DNA from: Histidinibacterium lentulum
Lineage (GTDB): Bacteria > Pseudomonadota > Alphaproteobacteria > Rhodobacterales > Rhodobacteraceae
Assembly (NCBI RefSeq): GCF_003789055.1
Contig: NZ_ML119081.1
Location: 434,001 to 498,000, forward strand
DNA: 64,000 nt
Direction of reading: 5' to 3'
Positions within the stretch are counted from its first letter, which is position 1, and every line of letters starts with the position of its first letter. Below are positions 19,852-29,298 of this stretch, piece by piece. The position numbers and the translations under genes are program-made. The notes beneath the pieces are model-generated. The model ran no database searches, had not been told where the DNA came from, and worked only from the letters and a program-made list of their open reading frames with translations.

Positions 19852-20907
19852 ATGGGTCTGTTCATCCTCAGACGTCTGGGCGTGATGCTGCTGACGGCAC
19901 TGTGCCTGACATTCATCGTGTTCTTCCTCACGAACCTTTCCCCGAATCTGGAGAAGCTGGCGAAGACCCAGGGCAACTTCCGCATGACCGACGCCCAGGT
20001 GGAGAGCTTCCTGCGCGATCGCGGTTACCTGCAGCCCACCATCGTCAAGTACGGCCAGTGGCTCGGCGTGACCCCGGGATGGGTCATCGAGGGCCGGGAC
20101 GGCACGGTCCGCTCGAAATGCTTCGGGGAGCTGGAGACCGGCGACCTCCCCGAGGGCGAAACCAACCTCTGCGGCGTCCTTCAGGGCAACTGGGGCTACT
20201 CCACCGTCTTCCGCGACGACGTGGGAGAGATCATCGCGACCCGCCTCGCGCTGACCGGCAAGCTGATGTTCTGGGTGATGCTGGTGATGGTGCCCGGCGC
20301 GCTCGTGATCGGCGTGCTCGCGGGCATGCGTGAGGGCAGCCGCACCGACCGCTCCCTCTCCACCGTGTCGATCCTGACGACCGCGACACCGGAATATGTC
20401 TCCGGCGTCGTCTTCATCGCCGTTTTCGCCTCCTCGGCGGTGGGGCTCAGATGGTTCAACGGCTCGGCCACCTCCGCGATGGAACAGGCGACCTTCGTCA
20501 ACTTCACCCTGCCTGTGATGACCATCGCCCTCTACGGCATGGGCTATATCGCCCGCATGACCCGCGCCTCGATGACCGAGGTGATGACCGCGCAATACAT
20601 CCGCACGGCGCGTCTGAAGGGCGTCAGCTTCCGCAACATCGTGCTGAAGCACGCGCTGCGAAACGCGCTGATCGCCCCGTTCACGGTGATCATGCTGCAG
20701 TTTCCGTGGCTGCTGAACGGCGTGGTGATCGTGGAGACCATCTTCAACTACAAGGGCTTCGGCTGGACGCTCGTCCAGGCCGCCGGCAACAACGACATCG
20801 AGCTGCTGCTCGGCGTGTCGGTTGTGTCGGTCTTCGTCGTGCTCGTGACCCAGCTTCTGTCCGACATCGGCTACGTCTACCTCAACCCGCGCATCCGGAT
20901 TTCGTAA
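19852..20907 (+). CDS. ABC transporter permease, DppB type
   Basis: The 351-residue inner-membrane permease begins MGLFILRRLGVMLLTALCLTFIVFF, the standard DppB first helix. Conserved parts are the ARMTRASMTEVMTAQYIRTARLKG coupling motif (EAA loop) and LLNGVVIVETIFNYKGFGW. Between helices 1 and 2 there is a periplasmic insert (about 60-115) holding two cysteines (SKCFGELE and NLCGVLQG) that could form a disulfide. Only 12 bases and the ribosome-binding site AAGGAGG separate it from the second permease. Confidence 0.9.
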   Translation: MGLFILRRLGVMLLTALCLTFIVFFLTNLSPNLEKLAKTQGNFRMTDAQVESFLRDRGYLQPTIVKYGQWLGVTPGWVIEGRDGTVRSKCFGELETGDLPEGETNLCGVLQGNWGYSTVFRDDVGEIIATRLALTGKLMFWVMLVMVPGALVIGVLAGMREGSRTDRSLSTVSILTTATPEYVSGVVFIAVFASSAVGLRWFNGSATSAMEQATFVNFTLPVMTIALYGMGYIARMTRASMTEVMTAQYIRTARLKGVSFRNIVLKHALRNALIAPFTVIMLQFPWLLNGVVIVETIFNYKGFGWTLVQAAGNNDIELLLGVSVVSVFVVLVTQLLSDIGYVYLNPRIRIS

Positions 20908-20919
20908 GGAGGCCCGCCC

Positions 20920-22374
20920 ATGGACCCGCTCACCTGGACCGGCGCGCTCGGGGTCGTCCTGAACCCGCTTCTCGCCATCGCCGCCGTGGCCTTCGTGCTG
21001 TCTGCGGTGGCGCAGTTCGTCCTGTCGTTCGCCGCGCCCGCCCCCACCCTGCAGGCCGAAGCCGACGGTACCCTCGCGCGCTCGCCGGGCCTCGTCGGCC
21101 TTGCGGACCAGGCGATGAAGTGGAGCTTCGGCGCGCTGATCCTCGTCCTTCTCGCCTATCTCGTGGGCGGCATCGTCATGCCCTATGGCGAGGCCGGCAT
21201 CGTCGGCGCCGTCTCCGCGCGCTTCCTGCCGGTCTGGATCGCCCTTCTCGCCACCTTCGCCCTCTCCATCGCGACGAAGCGCAGCACGGGGCTCTACGGC
21301 AAGCTCTTTGACTCGACCATCGGCATGATCGGCTTCGGCCTCGTCATGTTCTGGGTCTTCACCGCCGTCTTCGTGGGCCTCTTCGACATGATCGCCACCC
21401 ACGATCCGCTCCAGCAGATCGTCGCCATGAAGAACGAGCCCCCCGGGACGCCCGTCACGGGCGGCCCCGAAGGCATCTTTCCCCATTACCTCCTCGGCGG
21501 CGACAACCTCGCCCGCGACGTCTTCACCCGAATGGTCGAGGGCTCGGTCGTGGTCATGCAGGTGGCCCCCGTCGCCACCGTCTTCGCCTTCATGGTGGGC
21601 ATCACCCTCGACCTGCCCGCGGGTTATTACGGAGGCCGGCTCGACACGGTGCTGTCCTTCCTCGCGAACCTCATCCTCGCCTTCCCGGTGATCCTGCTCT
21701 TCTATCTCCTCGTGACCCCGGAGATCGTGCAGACCGGCATTCCGTCCTACATGGCGGCGGTCCTCTTCGTCTTCCCCCTCGTGTTCTTCGCGGTCCTTCT
21801 GAACTCGCGCTACTACACCCGGCCCGGCCTGCGGACTCCGCTCCTCGCCGTGGTCCTCGGACTTCTCTTCGTCCTCTACTTCAGCCTCGTGAACGCCGCC
21901 GGCAGCCGCATCGACATCCCCGGCCTCGGTTGGCTCGACCTCTTCGACGTGCCGGGCGGTATCCTCGTCGTGTTCGTCTCGGTGGTCTTCGTCAACTCGC
22001 CCACGGTGTTCCGCATCGTCCGGGGCCTGGCCCTCGACATCAAGACACGCGACTACGTGGCCGCCGCCCAGACCCGCGGCGAGGGGGCGTGGTACATCAT
22101 GCTCTGGGAGATCCTGCCCAACGCCCGCGGGCCCCTCATCGTCGATTTCTGCCTGCGCATCGGCTACACGACGATCCTTCTGGGCACGCTTGGCTTCTTC
22201 GGCCTCGGCCTGCCCCCAGAAAGTCCGGACTGGGGCACGACGATCAACGACGGCCGCCGCCTGATCTCCGTCTACCCCCACCCCGCCCTGCCGCCCGCCT
22301 TCGCGCTCCTGACCATGGTGCTGGGCCTCAATCTCCTCGCCGACGGCCTGCGCGAGGAAAGCCTGAAGGACTGA
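20920..22374 (+). CDS. ABC transporter permease, DppC type, enlarged
   Basis: The 484-residue permease is far longer than the 280-310 usual for DppC. The conserved DppC core is present at about 180-265 and 350-480: GGDNLARDVFTRMVEGS, RIVRGLALDIKTRDYVAAAQTRGEG (EAA motif), GTLGFFGLGLPPESPDWG. Extra parts are an N-terminal region of about 150 residues with four predicted helices, and an insertion of roughly 80 residues with further helices (SYMAAVLFVFPLVFFAVLLN to GSRIDIPGLGWLDLFD). The reading frame is intact, so the enlargement is real. Confidence 0.88.
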   Translation: MDPLTWTGALGVVLNPLLAIAAVAFVLSAVAQFVLSFAAPAPTLQAEADGTLARSPGLVGLADQAMKWSFGALILVLLAYLVGGIVMPYGEAGIVGAVSARFLPVWIALLATFALSIATKRSTGLYGKLFDSTIGMIGFGLVMFWVFTAVFVGLFDMIATHDPLQQIVAMKNEPPGTPVTGGPEGIFPHYLLGGDNLARDVFTRMVEGSVVVMQVAPVATVFAFMVGITLDLPAGYYGGRLDTVLSFLANLILAFPVILLFYLLVTPEIVQTGIPSYMAAVLFVFPLVFFAVLLNSRYYTRPGLRTPLLAVVLGLLFVLYFSLVNAAGSRIDIPGLGWLDLFDVPGGILVVFVSVVFVNSPTVFRIVRGLALDIKTRDYVAAAQTRGEGAWYIMLWEILPNARGPLIVDFCLRIGYTTILLGTLGFFGLGLPPESPDWGTTINDGRRLISVYPHPALPPAFALLTMVLGLNLLADGLREESLKD

Positions 22375-22425
22375 GCCCGCGAGACGCCCGAACGAACGAC
22401 CTCGCCGAATGAGACCCTCCCCCCC

Positions 22426-22493
22426 TTTTCCGGCCTCAAGTATCCCGGGGGTCCGGGGGCGGAGCCCCCGGCGGATCGCCGCCGAAGGCGGCG
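22426..22493 (+). repeat. Dispersed box with two GC hairpins, copy 1
   Basis: The box TTTTCCGGCC-TC-AAGTATCCCG is followed by two perfect hairpins: CCGGGGGC-GGA-GCCCCCGG (22453-22471) and CGCCGCC-GAA-GGCGGCG (22477-22493). It lies in the 141-base gap between the enlarged permease and the ATPase. The same box recurs inverted at 39025-38998. It may reduce read-through or protect mRNA 3' ends. Confidence 0.65.
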
Positions 22494-22515
22494 AACCCAG
22501 AAGAAAGAGACCGCG

Positions 22516-24588
22516 ATGACCGACACGCCCATCCTCGAAATCGAGAACCTCTCGATCTCCTTCTTCACGCGCCTGCGGGAGATCCCGGCGGTGATGGATT
22601 TCTCCTGCACCGTCCGCCCCGGCGAGGCGATGGGCCTCGTGGGCGAGAGCGGCTGCGGCAAGTCCACCGTGGCGCTCGGCGTGATGCAGGACCTCGGGGT
22701 CAACGGCCGCATCACCGGCGGCAGCGTCCGCTTCAAGGGCCGCGACCTGAACGACATGTCTCCCGAGGAGCTGCGCCGCATCCGGGGCCGCGAGATCGCG
22801 ATGATCTACCAGGAGCCCATGGCCTCGCTCAATCCCGCCATGAAGATCGGTCGTCAGCTCATGGAGGTGCCGATGATCCACGAGGGCCTCCCGGAGAAGG
22901 ACGCCCGGCGGCGCGCCCTCGAGGTCGTCAGCGACGTGAAGCTGCCCGATCCCGAGCGCATCCTGCGCGCCTATCCGCATCAGCTCTCCGGCGGCCAGCA
23001 GCAGCGCATCGTCATCGCCATGGCGCTGATGGCGAACCCGTCGCTTCTGATCCTCGACGAGCCCACGACCGCGCTCGACGTGACGGTGGAGGCGGCGGTG
23101 GTCGATCTGGTGAAGGAGCTCGGCCGCAAGTACGGCACCTCCATGCTCTTCATCTCCCACAACCTCGGGCTGGTGCTGGAGACCTGCGACCGGATCTGCG
23201 TGATGTATTCCGGCGAGGCGGTGGAGACGGGCTCCATCCGCGACGTGTTCGACAGGATGCGCCATCCCTACACCCAGGCGCTCTTCCGTTCGATCCCGCT
23301 GCCCGGCGCGGACAAGACGACGCGGCCGCTGAAGGCGATCCCGGGCAACTTCCCCCTGCCCCACGAACGCCCCCCGGGCTGCAACTTCGGGCCCCGCTGC
23401 GATTATTTCGAGGAGGGGCGCTGCAATGCGCAGGCGATCCCGATGCTGGGCGTGCCGGGAGACGACCGCCACGAGACCCGCTGTCTGCGCACCCACGAGA
23501 TCGACTGGAGCGCGCCTCCGCCCGCCGCGAGCCGCGGAGACAGGACCGAACCGGGCCGGGTCGTTCTCCGGATGGATGCGCTGCGGAAGTATTACGAGGT
23601 CGCCGCCTCCGCCCTCTTCGGCGGCAAGGAGAAACGCGTGGTCAGGGCCAACGAGACCCTGAGCTTCGAGGCCCGGGAAAGCGAGACCCTGGCCATCGTG
23701 GGCGAGAGCGGCTGCGGCAAGTCCACCTTCGCCAAGGTCCTCATGGGCCTCGAGACCGCGACCTCCGGCCAGATCCTCCTCGACAACCGCAGCATCGGCG
23801 ACGTGGCCATCGAGAAGCGCGACACGTCCACCGTCTCGGATATCCAGATGGTGTTCCAGAACCCGTTCGACACGCTCAACCCCTCGATGACCGTGGGCAA
23901 CCAGATCATCCGCGCGCTGGAGATCTTCGGCATCGGCGACACCCAGGCGACGCGGCGCCAGCGGATGCTCGAACTCCTCGATCTCGTGAAACTGCCCCGA
24001 GAATTCGCCGACCGGATGCCGCGGCAGCTTTCGGGCGGGCAGAAGCAACGCGTCGGCATCGCCCGCGCCTTCGCCGGCGACGCGCGGATCGTGGTGGCGG
24101 ACGAGCCTGTCTCGGCGCTCGACGTTTCGGTGCAGGCCGCCGTCACCGACCTGCTGATGGACATCCAGCGCGACAAGAAGACGACGCTGCTTTTCATCTC
24201 CCACGATCTCTCCATCGTCCGGTATCTCTCGGACCGGGTGATGGTGATGTATCTCGGCCATGTGGTGGAGCTGGGCACGACGGAACAAGTCTTCGCCCCG
24301 CCCTATCATCCCTATACCGAGGCGCTGCTGTCGGCCGTGCCCGTCGCCGACACGCGTGTGACGAAACAGCACATCGTGCTCGAGGGCGACGTGCCCTCGG
24401 CGATGAACCCGCCTCCGGGCTGCCCCTTCCAGACCCGGTGCCGGTGGAAGTCGAAGGTTCCGGACAACCGATGCGAGACCGAGGTCCCGCCCCAGGTCAC
24501 CGTCGCCGAAGGCCACCAGATCAAGTGCTGGCTCTCGGACGCGGAGCGCGCCTCCATGGCGCCGGTGTTCACCGTCGCCGCGGAATAG
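22516..24588 (+). CDS. Fused dipeptide-type ABC transporter ATPase (DppD-DppF fusion)
   Basis: The 690-residue protein carries two complete ATPase units. Unit 1 (about 1-330) has Walker A GESGCGKSTVAL, signature LSGGQQQRIVIAMAL and Walker B LLILDEPTTALD. Unit 2 (about 350-690) has Walker A GESGCGKSTFAK, signature LSGGQKQRVGIARAF and Walker B IVVADEPVSALD. Each ends with the oligopeptide C-terminal motif containing PPGCNFGPRC and PPGCPFQTRC, which in relatives binds an iron-sulfur cluster or metal. It powers the two permeases just upstream. Such fusions are common in this family. Confidence 0.93.
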   Translation: MTDTPILEIENLSISFFTRLREIPAVMDFSCTVRPGEAMGLVGESGCGKSTVALGVMQDLGVNGRITGGSVRFKGRDLNDMSPEELRRIRGREIAMIYQEPMASLNPAMKIGRQLMEVPMIHEGLPEKDARRRALEVVSDVKLPDPERILRAYPHQLSGGQQQRIVIAMALMANPSLLILDEPTTALDVTVEAAVVDLVKELGRKYGTSMLFISHNLGLVLETCDRICVMYSGEAVETGSIRDVFDRMRHPYTQALFRSIPLPGADKTTRPLKAIPGNFPLPHERPPGCNFGPRCDYFEEGRCNAQAIPMLGVPGDDRHETRCLRTHEIDWSAPPPAASRGDRTEPGRVVLRMDALRKYYEVAASALFGGKEKRVVRANETLSFEARESETLAIVGESGCGKSTFAKVLMGLETATSGQILLDNRSIGDVAIEKRDTSTVSDIQMVFQNPFDTLNPSMTVGNQIIRALEIFGIGDTQATRRQRMLELLDLVKLPREFADRMPRQLSGGQKQRVGIARAFAGDARIVVADEPVSALDVSVQAAVTDLLMDIQRDKKTTLLFISHDLSIVRYLSDRVMVMYLGHVVELGTTEQVFAPPYHPYTEALLSAVPVADTRVTKQHIVLEGDVPSAMNPPPGCPFQTRCRWKSKVPDNRCETEVPPQVTVAEGHQIKCWLSDAERASMAPVFTVAAE

Positions 24589-24733
24589 CGCCACCGGACG
24601 CGTCATGCATCTGCCGCGCCAGGTTGCGCTCGCCTCCCCGCCGTCGCAGGATCAGGCAAGGGGCCTCGGGTCCGCGCCGCACCTCCGCCGTGCCGCCGGA
24701 GCCCTCCCGCGGAACGGAAGGACCAGACGTCAG

Positions 24734-25246
24734 ATGAGACCGAAGATCGCGCCGGCAATCCTCCTCGCGGCGAGCCTTCTCGCCGGCCCCGCCCTGGCCC
24801 AGGGCTTCGTCCCGATCCACCATGGCGAGGCGAGCCGCATCGCGCCCTATTCCGACCCGGTGCGCGGCTGGCGCATCGCCGCGGCGCGCGATGCCGGCGG
24901 CTTCTCCTTCTGCACGGCGACCCGGGGCGAGGACAGGAACCGCGTCCGGATCGGTTCGGACGGCGTGGCCTGGCAGATCGCCGTCGTCGACGAGGAGAAC
25001 CGGGTGGCCCGGGACGGCACGATCCTCGCGGTCATCGACAACCGCCCCTGGGAGCTCCAGCCGGTGCGCGTCGGCAACTGGCTTATCGCCCGGGTGCCGC
25101 CGACGATGTACGAGCAGCTTCGCCTCGGGGATGCCCTGACCGTGGACATCGGGGGCCGCCTCCTGCGCCGCGATCTGGCCGGTTCCCTCGCCGCCATGAC
25201 CCGTGTGGGCGAATGCGTCCGCCGCCGCGGCGTGTCGGGGGGCTGA
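24734..25246 (+). CDS. Exported protein of unknown function
   Basis: The 170-residue protein has a clear signal peptide (MRPKIAPAILLAASLLAGPALAQ) and a small beta-rich body with GWRIAAARDAGGFSFCTATR and WELQPVRVGNWLIARVP. It contains two cysteines, about residues 62 and 161, which could pair in the periplasm. The pattern faintly resembles small IalB-like periplasmic proteins, but I do not claim membership. The start ATG 24734 is preceded by GGAAGGACC. It lies 145 bases after the ABC ATPase and 69 bases before the DUF1206 gene. Confidence 0.7.
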   Translation: MRPKIAPAILLAASLLAGPALAQGFVPIHHGEASRIAPYSDPVRGWRIAAARDAGGFSFCTATRGEDRNRVRIGSDGVAWQIAVVDEENRVARDGTILAVIDNRPWELQPVRVGNWLIARVPPTMYEQLRLGDALTVDIGGRLLRRDLAGSLAAMTRVGECVRRRGVSGG

Positions 25247-25315
25247 ACGCCGGAGTCGGGCTGCGCGCCGGAACAGACGGGCCCGGAAGTCATTGCCTCC
25301 GCAAAGGAGGTCCCC

Positions 25316-26164
25316 ATGTCCCAGACCGATCTGTCGTGGTCCGTCCCCGTCATGCGCAGCGGCTATGCCGGGCGCGGACTCGTCTATCTTGCCGTCGCCG
25401 GGCTCTCGCTCTGGGCCATCTGGCGCGGCGGTTCGGCCCAGGGCACCGGGTCCGCGCTGCAGGAGATCGAGTCCGGCTGGGGCGGGACCACGCTCCTCGT
25501 CCTCATCGCGCTGGGGCTTCTGGCCTACATGGTCTGGCGCCTCGTCGATGCCGCCTGGGACCTCGAGGCCTACGGCAGCGACGGAGAGGGGACCGTGGCG
25601 CGTCTCGGAATGGTCACGACCGGCGTGATCCACGGCGCGCTCGGCATCGGCGCCTTGCTCATCGCCTTCGGCACCGGCGGCTCGGGCGGCGGCTCCTCCG
25701 TCGCGGAGGGCACCGCCGCGGTGATGGCCCAGCCCTTCGGCCGCTGGCTGGTCGGGCTTGCGGGGGTCGCGACGATCGGCGCCGGACTCTACTATCTCCG
25801 CAAGGCCTGGAAGGAGGAATACCACAAGCACCTCCGCGCCAACCCCGCGACACTGCGGCTGAACCCGGTGCTCAAGGCCGGCGTCGCGGCCCAGGGCGTG
25901 GTGGTGACCATCGTCGGCGGCTTTCTCGTGACCGCCGCGTTGCAGGCCGATGCCAGCGAGGCAGGCGGACTCGGCCAGACCTTCGGCTGGCTCTACGGCC
26001 AGCCTTTCGGGCAGGTTCTCGTTGTGCTGCTCTGCCTCGGGCTTCTCGGGTTCGCGTTCTTCTGCTTCGTCAACGCAGCCTACCGGATCGTACCCAAGGT
26101 CGCCGGCGACGATGTGGAGACCCTCGGTCGCAAGCTCAGGCAGAAGGCGCGGACGGCGACCTAG
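25316..26164 (+). CDS. DUF1206 membrane protein
   Basis: The 282-residue polytopic protein is built from three similar two-helix units, each beginning with a pattern like RSGYAGRGLVYLAVAGLSLW, RLGMVTTGVIHGALGIGAL or KAGVAAQGVVVTIVGGFLV, the hallmark of DUF1206. Six helices are visible. The ribosome-binding site AAAGGAGGT is near-perfect. The function of this family is unknown. It is convergent with the lytic transglycosylase gene; only three bases separate the two stops. Confidence 0.85.
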   Translation: MSQTDLSWSVPVMRSGYAGRGLVYLAVAGLSLWAIWRGGSAQGTGSALQEIESGWGGTTLLVLIALGLLAYMVWRLVDAAWDLEAYGSDGEGTVARLGMVTTGVIHGALGIGALLIAFGTGGSGGGSSVAEGTAAVMAQPFGRWLVGLAGVATIGAGLYYLRKAWKEEYHKHLRANPATLRLNPVLKAGVAAQGVVVTIVGGFLVTAALQADASEAGGLGQTFGWLYGQPFGQVLVVLLCLGLLGFAFFCFVNAAYRIVPKVAGDDVETLGRKLRQKARTAT

Positions 26165-26167
26165 TGG

Positions 26168-26761
26168 TCAGTCTCCGAGAATGACCCGGACGTAATTCTG
26201 CGTCTCGCGGAACGGGGGGATCCCGCCGTACTGCTCCACCGCTCCGGGGCCGGCGTTGTAGGCCGCCAGCGCCAGGCGCCAGTCCCGGAAGGTCTCGAAC
26301 TGCTCGCGCAAATAGCGCGCGCCCCCGTCGAGGTTCTCGGCCGGGTCCCAGACATTGCGCACGCCGAGATAGCGCGCCGTCCCCGGCATGAGCTGCGCCA
26401 GGCCCTGCGCGCCCGCATGGCTGATCGCCCTCGGGTTCCATCCGCTTTCCTGCTGTACCAGACGCAGGAACAGGTCGGGCGGGATGCCGTGCTTCATCGC
26501 CGCGGACCGGGCAAGATCGAGGAAGGGTCCGGAGTAGCGCCCCTGATACCGCACCGACCCGAGGTCCTGCGGCGAGCCCGGAACCACGACCCGTGGCGGC
26601 TGCAGCCGGACGGAGCCCGCATATTGCTGTGCCGCCCGCGTATCGAGAACGTCGAGCTGGGAGCGCAGGATCGCGGCCCGGTTTGAGGTCGACAGGCTTT
26701 GCGCCATGCTCTCGCCCGCTACCAGAGCGAACGCCGCCGACAATCCCAAAGCAAGTCTCAT
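26168..26761 (-). CDS. Lytic transglycosylase-like SLT-domain protein
   Basis: The 197-residue exported protein has a signal peptide ending GESMAQ. Its SLT domain (about 80-195) shows [21 protein letters not shown] with the catalytic Glu, [31 protein letters not shown], and [20 protein letters not shown], all standard for goose-lysozyme-type transglycosylases that cleave peptidoglycan glycan strands. It is compact, with only a short linker between signal and domain. It is divergent from ssb across 165 bases. Confidence 0.9.
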   Translation of the reverse strand: MRLALGLSAAFALVAGESMAQSLSTSNRAAILRSQLDVLDTRAAQQYAGSVRLQPPRVVVPGSPQDLGSVRYQGRYSGPFLDLARSAAMKHGIPPDLFLRLVQQESGWNPRAISHAGAQGLAQLMPGTARYLGVRNVWDPAENLDGGARYLREQFETFRDWRLALAAYNAGPGAVEQYGGIPPFRETQNYVRVILGD

Positions 26762-26926
26762 CCCGTGTCCCCGAGGCCGATGACCCTGCGACCATAGAGG
26801 GCGCGGGCGCCTGCGCCAATCCTCCGCGTCCGTTTTCCGCGGCGGCGTGGCGCTCAGGCTCTGTTAACCTTGTCGCGTCATGCCTAGTGTCGCGAAACGA
26901 CTCGGAACGGAAGCGGGAGGCGGGCA

Positions 26927-27433
26927 ATGGCCGGCAGCGTGAACAAGGTGATCCTCATCGGCAATCTGGGCCGCGACCCGGAGGTGCGGACCTTTCAGAA
27001 CGGCGGCAAGGTCTGCAACCTCAGGATCGCCACTTCCGAGACCTGGAAGGACCGCAACACCGGCGAACGCCGGGAGCGGACGGAGTGGCACACCGTGGCC
27101 ATCTTCAACGAGAACCTCGTGCGCCTTGCCGAGCAGTATCTGAAGAAGGGCTCCAAGGTGTATATCGAGGGCAAGCTCGAAACCCGGAAATGGCAGGATC
27201 AGTCCGGTCAGGACCGCTACTCGACCGAGGTCGTCCTGCGCCCCTACGCCGGGGAGATGACCTTCCTCGACGGCCGTGATGGCGGCGGCGGAGGGGGCGG
27301 CGGCTACGGTGACGACCGTGGCGGCTATGGCGGCGGCTACGGCGACGAGCGCGGCGGCGGTGGCGGAGGCCCCTCCTCGGGCGGTTACGGCGGCCCGTCC
27401 GGCGCCGACATCGACGACGAAATCCCTTTCTGA
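26927..27433 (+). CDS. ssb: Single-stranded DNA-binding protein
   Basis: The 168-residue SSB has an OB fold at 1-110 ([48 protein letters not shown]), a glycine-rich linker with GGYGDDRGG-type repeats (about 118-158), and the acidic protein-binding tip DIDDEIPF. It protects single-stranded DNA and recruits repair and replication partners. A hairpin overlaps the stop codon. Confidence 0.96.
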   Translation: MAGSVNKVILIGNLGRDPEVRTFQNGGKVCNLRIATSETWKDRNTGERRERTEWHTVAIFNENLVRLAEQYLKKGSKVYIEGKLETRKWQDQSGQDRYSTEVVLRPYAGEMTFLDGRDGGGGGGGGYGDDRGGYGGGYGDERGGGGGGPSSGGYGGPSGADIDDEIPF

Positions 27434-27462
27434 CACCCGCGCCACCCGGACTGGCGGGTGTC
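27432..27462 (+). terminator. Hairpin overlapping the ssb stop
   Basis: The 9-bp stem GACACCCGC/GCGGGTGTC encloses 13 bases and begins inside the ssb TGA. No T-run follows, so it is either a factor-assisted terminator or an mRNA 3' protector. Its right arm overlaps the first REP-like unit at 27452. Confidence 0.55.
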
Positions 27463-27548
27463 AAGCCCGCCACCTCCGTCGGATCACCCCTGACAGGACG
27501 CTCTCACACCCCCGCCCAATCCCCGTAGGGCGGGTTTACGATCCGCCA
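27452..27548. repeat. REP-like inverted pair 1
   Basis: An inverted unit, TGGCGGGTGTCAAGCCCGCC (27452-27471), faces a direct unit, GTAGGGCGGGTTTACGATCC (27525-27544, continuing GCCA). Each folds by itself into a GGCGGGT-type stem. The pair lies between the convergent genes ssb and aroB. It is the most diverged of the three pairs in the window. Confidence 0.6.
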
Positions 27549-27572
27549 CCCCACGCGCCGAAAACCGCCCCG

Positions 27573-28697
27573 TCACGCGAGCGCGCTCTCCCCGAGCACC
27601 GCGAGCACCGCCTCCGCGGGCACGTCCGCCGTCACGAAGGCCTCGCCGATCCCCCGCGCCAGCACGAACCTGAGCCGCCCCGCGACCACCTTCTTGTCCT
27701 GCCCCATCAGCCCCAGCAGGACCTCCGGCCCCGGCAGGTCCCCGGGGATGTCCGACAGATCCGCCTTCATCCCCATCGCCGCCAGATGCGCCCTGACCCT
27801 GACCGGCTCTTCCTGCGAGCAGAGCCCCAGCCGCGCCGACAGATCGAAGGCCAGTGCACAGCCGATCGCCACGCCCTCGCCATGGAGCAGCCGGTCCGAA
27901 TAGCCCGTCGCGGCCTCGAGCGCATGGCAGAAGGTATGCCCGAGATTGAGCAGAGCGCGGTCCCCCTGCTCGGTCTCGTCGCGCACCACGATCTCGGCCT
28001 TCATCTCCACCGACCGCGTCACGGCGGCGATCAGCGCCGCGCCGTCCTCGTGCAGCCGCGGCCCCGCCGCCTCGAGCCGGGCGAAGAACTCCGCATCCCC
28101 GAGCAGCCCGTATTTCACCACCTCGCCGTATCCGGCGAGGAAATCCCGCCGAGACAGGCTCGCCAGCAGGGCCGTGTCCGCCAGCACAAGCGACGGCTGG
28201 TGAAACGCCCCGATCAGGTTCTTGCCCGCGGCGGCGTTGATCCCCGTCTTGCCGCCCACCGATGAATCGACCTGAGCCAGCAATGTCGTCGGCACCTGGA
28301 CGAACCGGACGCCGCGCCGCAGGACGGCGGCGGCAAATCCCGCCAGATCGCCGATCACCCCGCCGCCGAAGGCCAGGACCACGTCGCCCCGCTCCACCTT
28401 CTGCTCCAGGAGCCAGTCGACGGCCCGGCTGAGCTGGGTCCAGCCCTTGGTGGCCTCTCCGGGCGGCAGCGCCAGCGAAACCGCCTCGATGCCCTCCGCC
28501 GCCAGGCCCGCCTCCAGCGCCGGCAGGTGCAGCGCCGCGACCCGCTCCTCGGTCAGCACGGTGACCCGGGGGCGCCCGAGAAGCGGCGCGATCTCCGCTC
28601 CCGCCCGCTCCAGAAGCCCCGCGCCGATCCGCACGTCGTAGGCCCGACCCGGAAGGTTCACCCGCACCGTCTCGAGCGGCCCCGCTTCATCCCGCAT
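27573..28697 (-). CDS. aroB: 3-dehydroquinate synthase
   Basis: The 374-residue NAD- and metal-dependent enzyme performs the second step of the shikimate pathway. It shows FGGGVIGDLAGFAAAVLRRG, VQVPTTLLAQVDSSVGGKTGIN, GYGEVVKYGLLGD, and LLNLGHTFCHALE with the metal-binding His residues. The start ATG 28697 lies inside the aroK 3' end (11-base overlap), the usual aroK-aroB coupling. An upstream in-frame extension to 28730 is rejected because it runs deeper into aroK. Confidence 0.96.
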   Translation of the reverse strand: MRDEAGPLETVRVNLPGRAYDVRIGAGLLERAGAEIAPLLGRPRVTVLTEERVAALHLPALEAGLAAEGIEAVSLALPPGEATKGWTQLSRAVDWLLEQKVERGDVVLAFGGGVIGDLAGFAAAVLRRGVRFVQVPTTLLAQVDSSVGGKTGINAAAGKNLIGAFHQPSLVLADTALLASLSRRDFLAGYGEVVKYGLLGDAEFFARLEAAGPRLHEDGAALIAAVTRSVEMKAEIVVRDETEQGDRALLNLGHTFCHALEAATGYSDRLLHGEGVAIGCALAFDLSARLGLCSQEEPVRVRAHLAAMGMKADLSDIPGDLPGPEVLLGLMGQDKKVVAGRLRFVLARGIGEAFVTADVPAEAVLAVLGESALA

Positions 28698-29298
28698 TGC
28701 GCGTCTCCAATACGTCGGGCCGCGCCGCAAGCGCGCGAATCACGGCATCCGTCATGTCCTCGATCGCATAGGCCGGATCGGCCTTCACGGCGAGATCGGC
28801 CAGCGCATAGACAGGCGTCCGCTCCGCGTGGAGCGCCCGGAGCGTCGCCCTGGGATCGGCGGTGCGCAGCAGCGGACGCGTCGTCTTGTGCCGCACCCGG
28901 TCCCACAACAGCGGCAGGTCGGCGTCGAGCCAGACGGCGACGCCGGAGGCCGAGATCGCCCTCCGGTTCCGCTCCGCCAGAAAGGCGCCGCCCCCCGTGG
29001 AGAGCACGACCGCCGGGCCGCCCAGCAGCCGCGCGATCACCTCCGCCTCGCGGTCCCGGAAGAACCCCTCGCCGTCCCGCGCGAATATCTCCGAGATGCT
29101 CGCCGCCGCCGCCCGCTCGATCTCCTCGTCGGAATCGACGAAGCGCACGCCCAGCCGCGCGGCCAGCGCGCGGCCCACGGCGGTCTTGCCCGAGCCCATC
29201 ATCCCCACGAGCGTCACCGTCCGCAGGAGCCGCCCGCCGGGCCTCGTCCCCGCGGACCCGCGTCCCGTACCGTCCGGTCCCGGCGACCTCTCCTCCAT
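28687..29298 (-). CDS. aroK: Shikimate kinase
   Basis: The 203-residue kinase phosphorylates shikimate with ATP. It shows the P-loop LVGMMGSGKTAVGRALA, the shikimate-binding FVDSDEEIERAA and STGGGAF, and the lid region RPLLRTADPRATL. An N-terminal extension of about 25 polar residues precedes the domain. The start is ATG 29298; a TTG three codons upstream is also possible. It is divergent from the small membrane-protein/xerD operon across 193 bases that should contain both promoters. Confidence 0.95.
   Translation of the reverse strand: MEERSPGPDGTGRGSAGTRPGGRLLRTVTLVGMMGSGKTAVGRALAARLGVRFVDSDEEIERAAAASISEIFARDGEGFFRDREAEVIARLLGGPAVVLSTGGGAFLAERNRRAISASGVAVWLDADLPLLWDRVRHKTTRPLLRTADPRATLRALHAERTPVYALADLAVKADPAYAIEDMTDAVIRALAARPDVLETRNAG

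Noticed and set aside
19414-24606. Giant open frame of 1730 codons on the minus strand
   Set aside because: It lies opposite the ABC permeases and ATPase and reads as His/Asp/Glu/Arg-rich low-complexity text, the usual antisense frame of GC-rich genes.
27276-27430. Simple-sequence GGC repeat expansion
   Set aside because: It encodes the glycine-rich linker of SSB, which is normal for this family.
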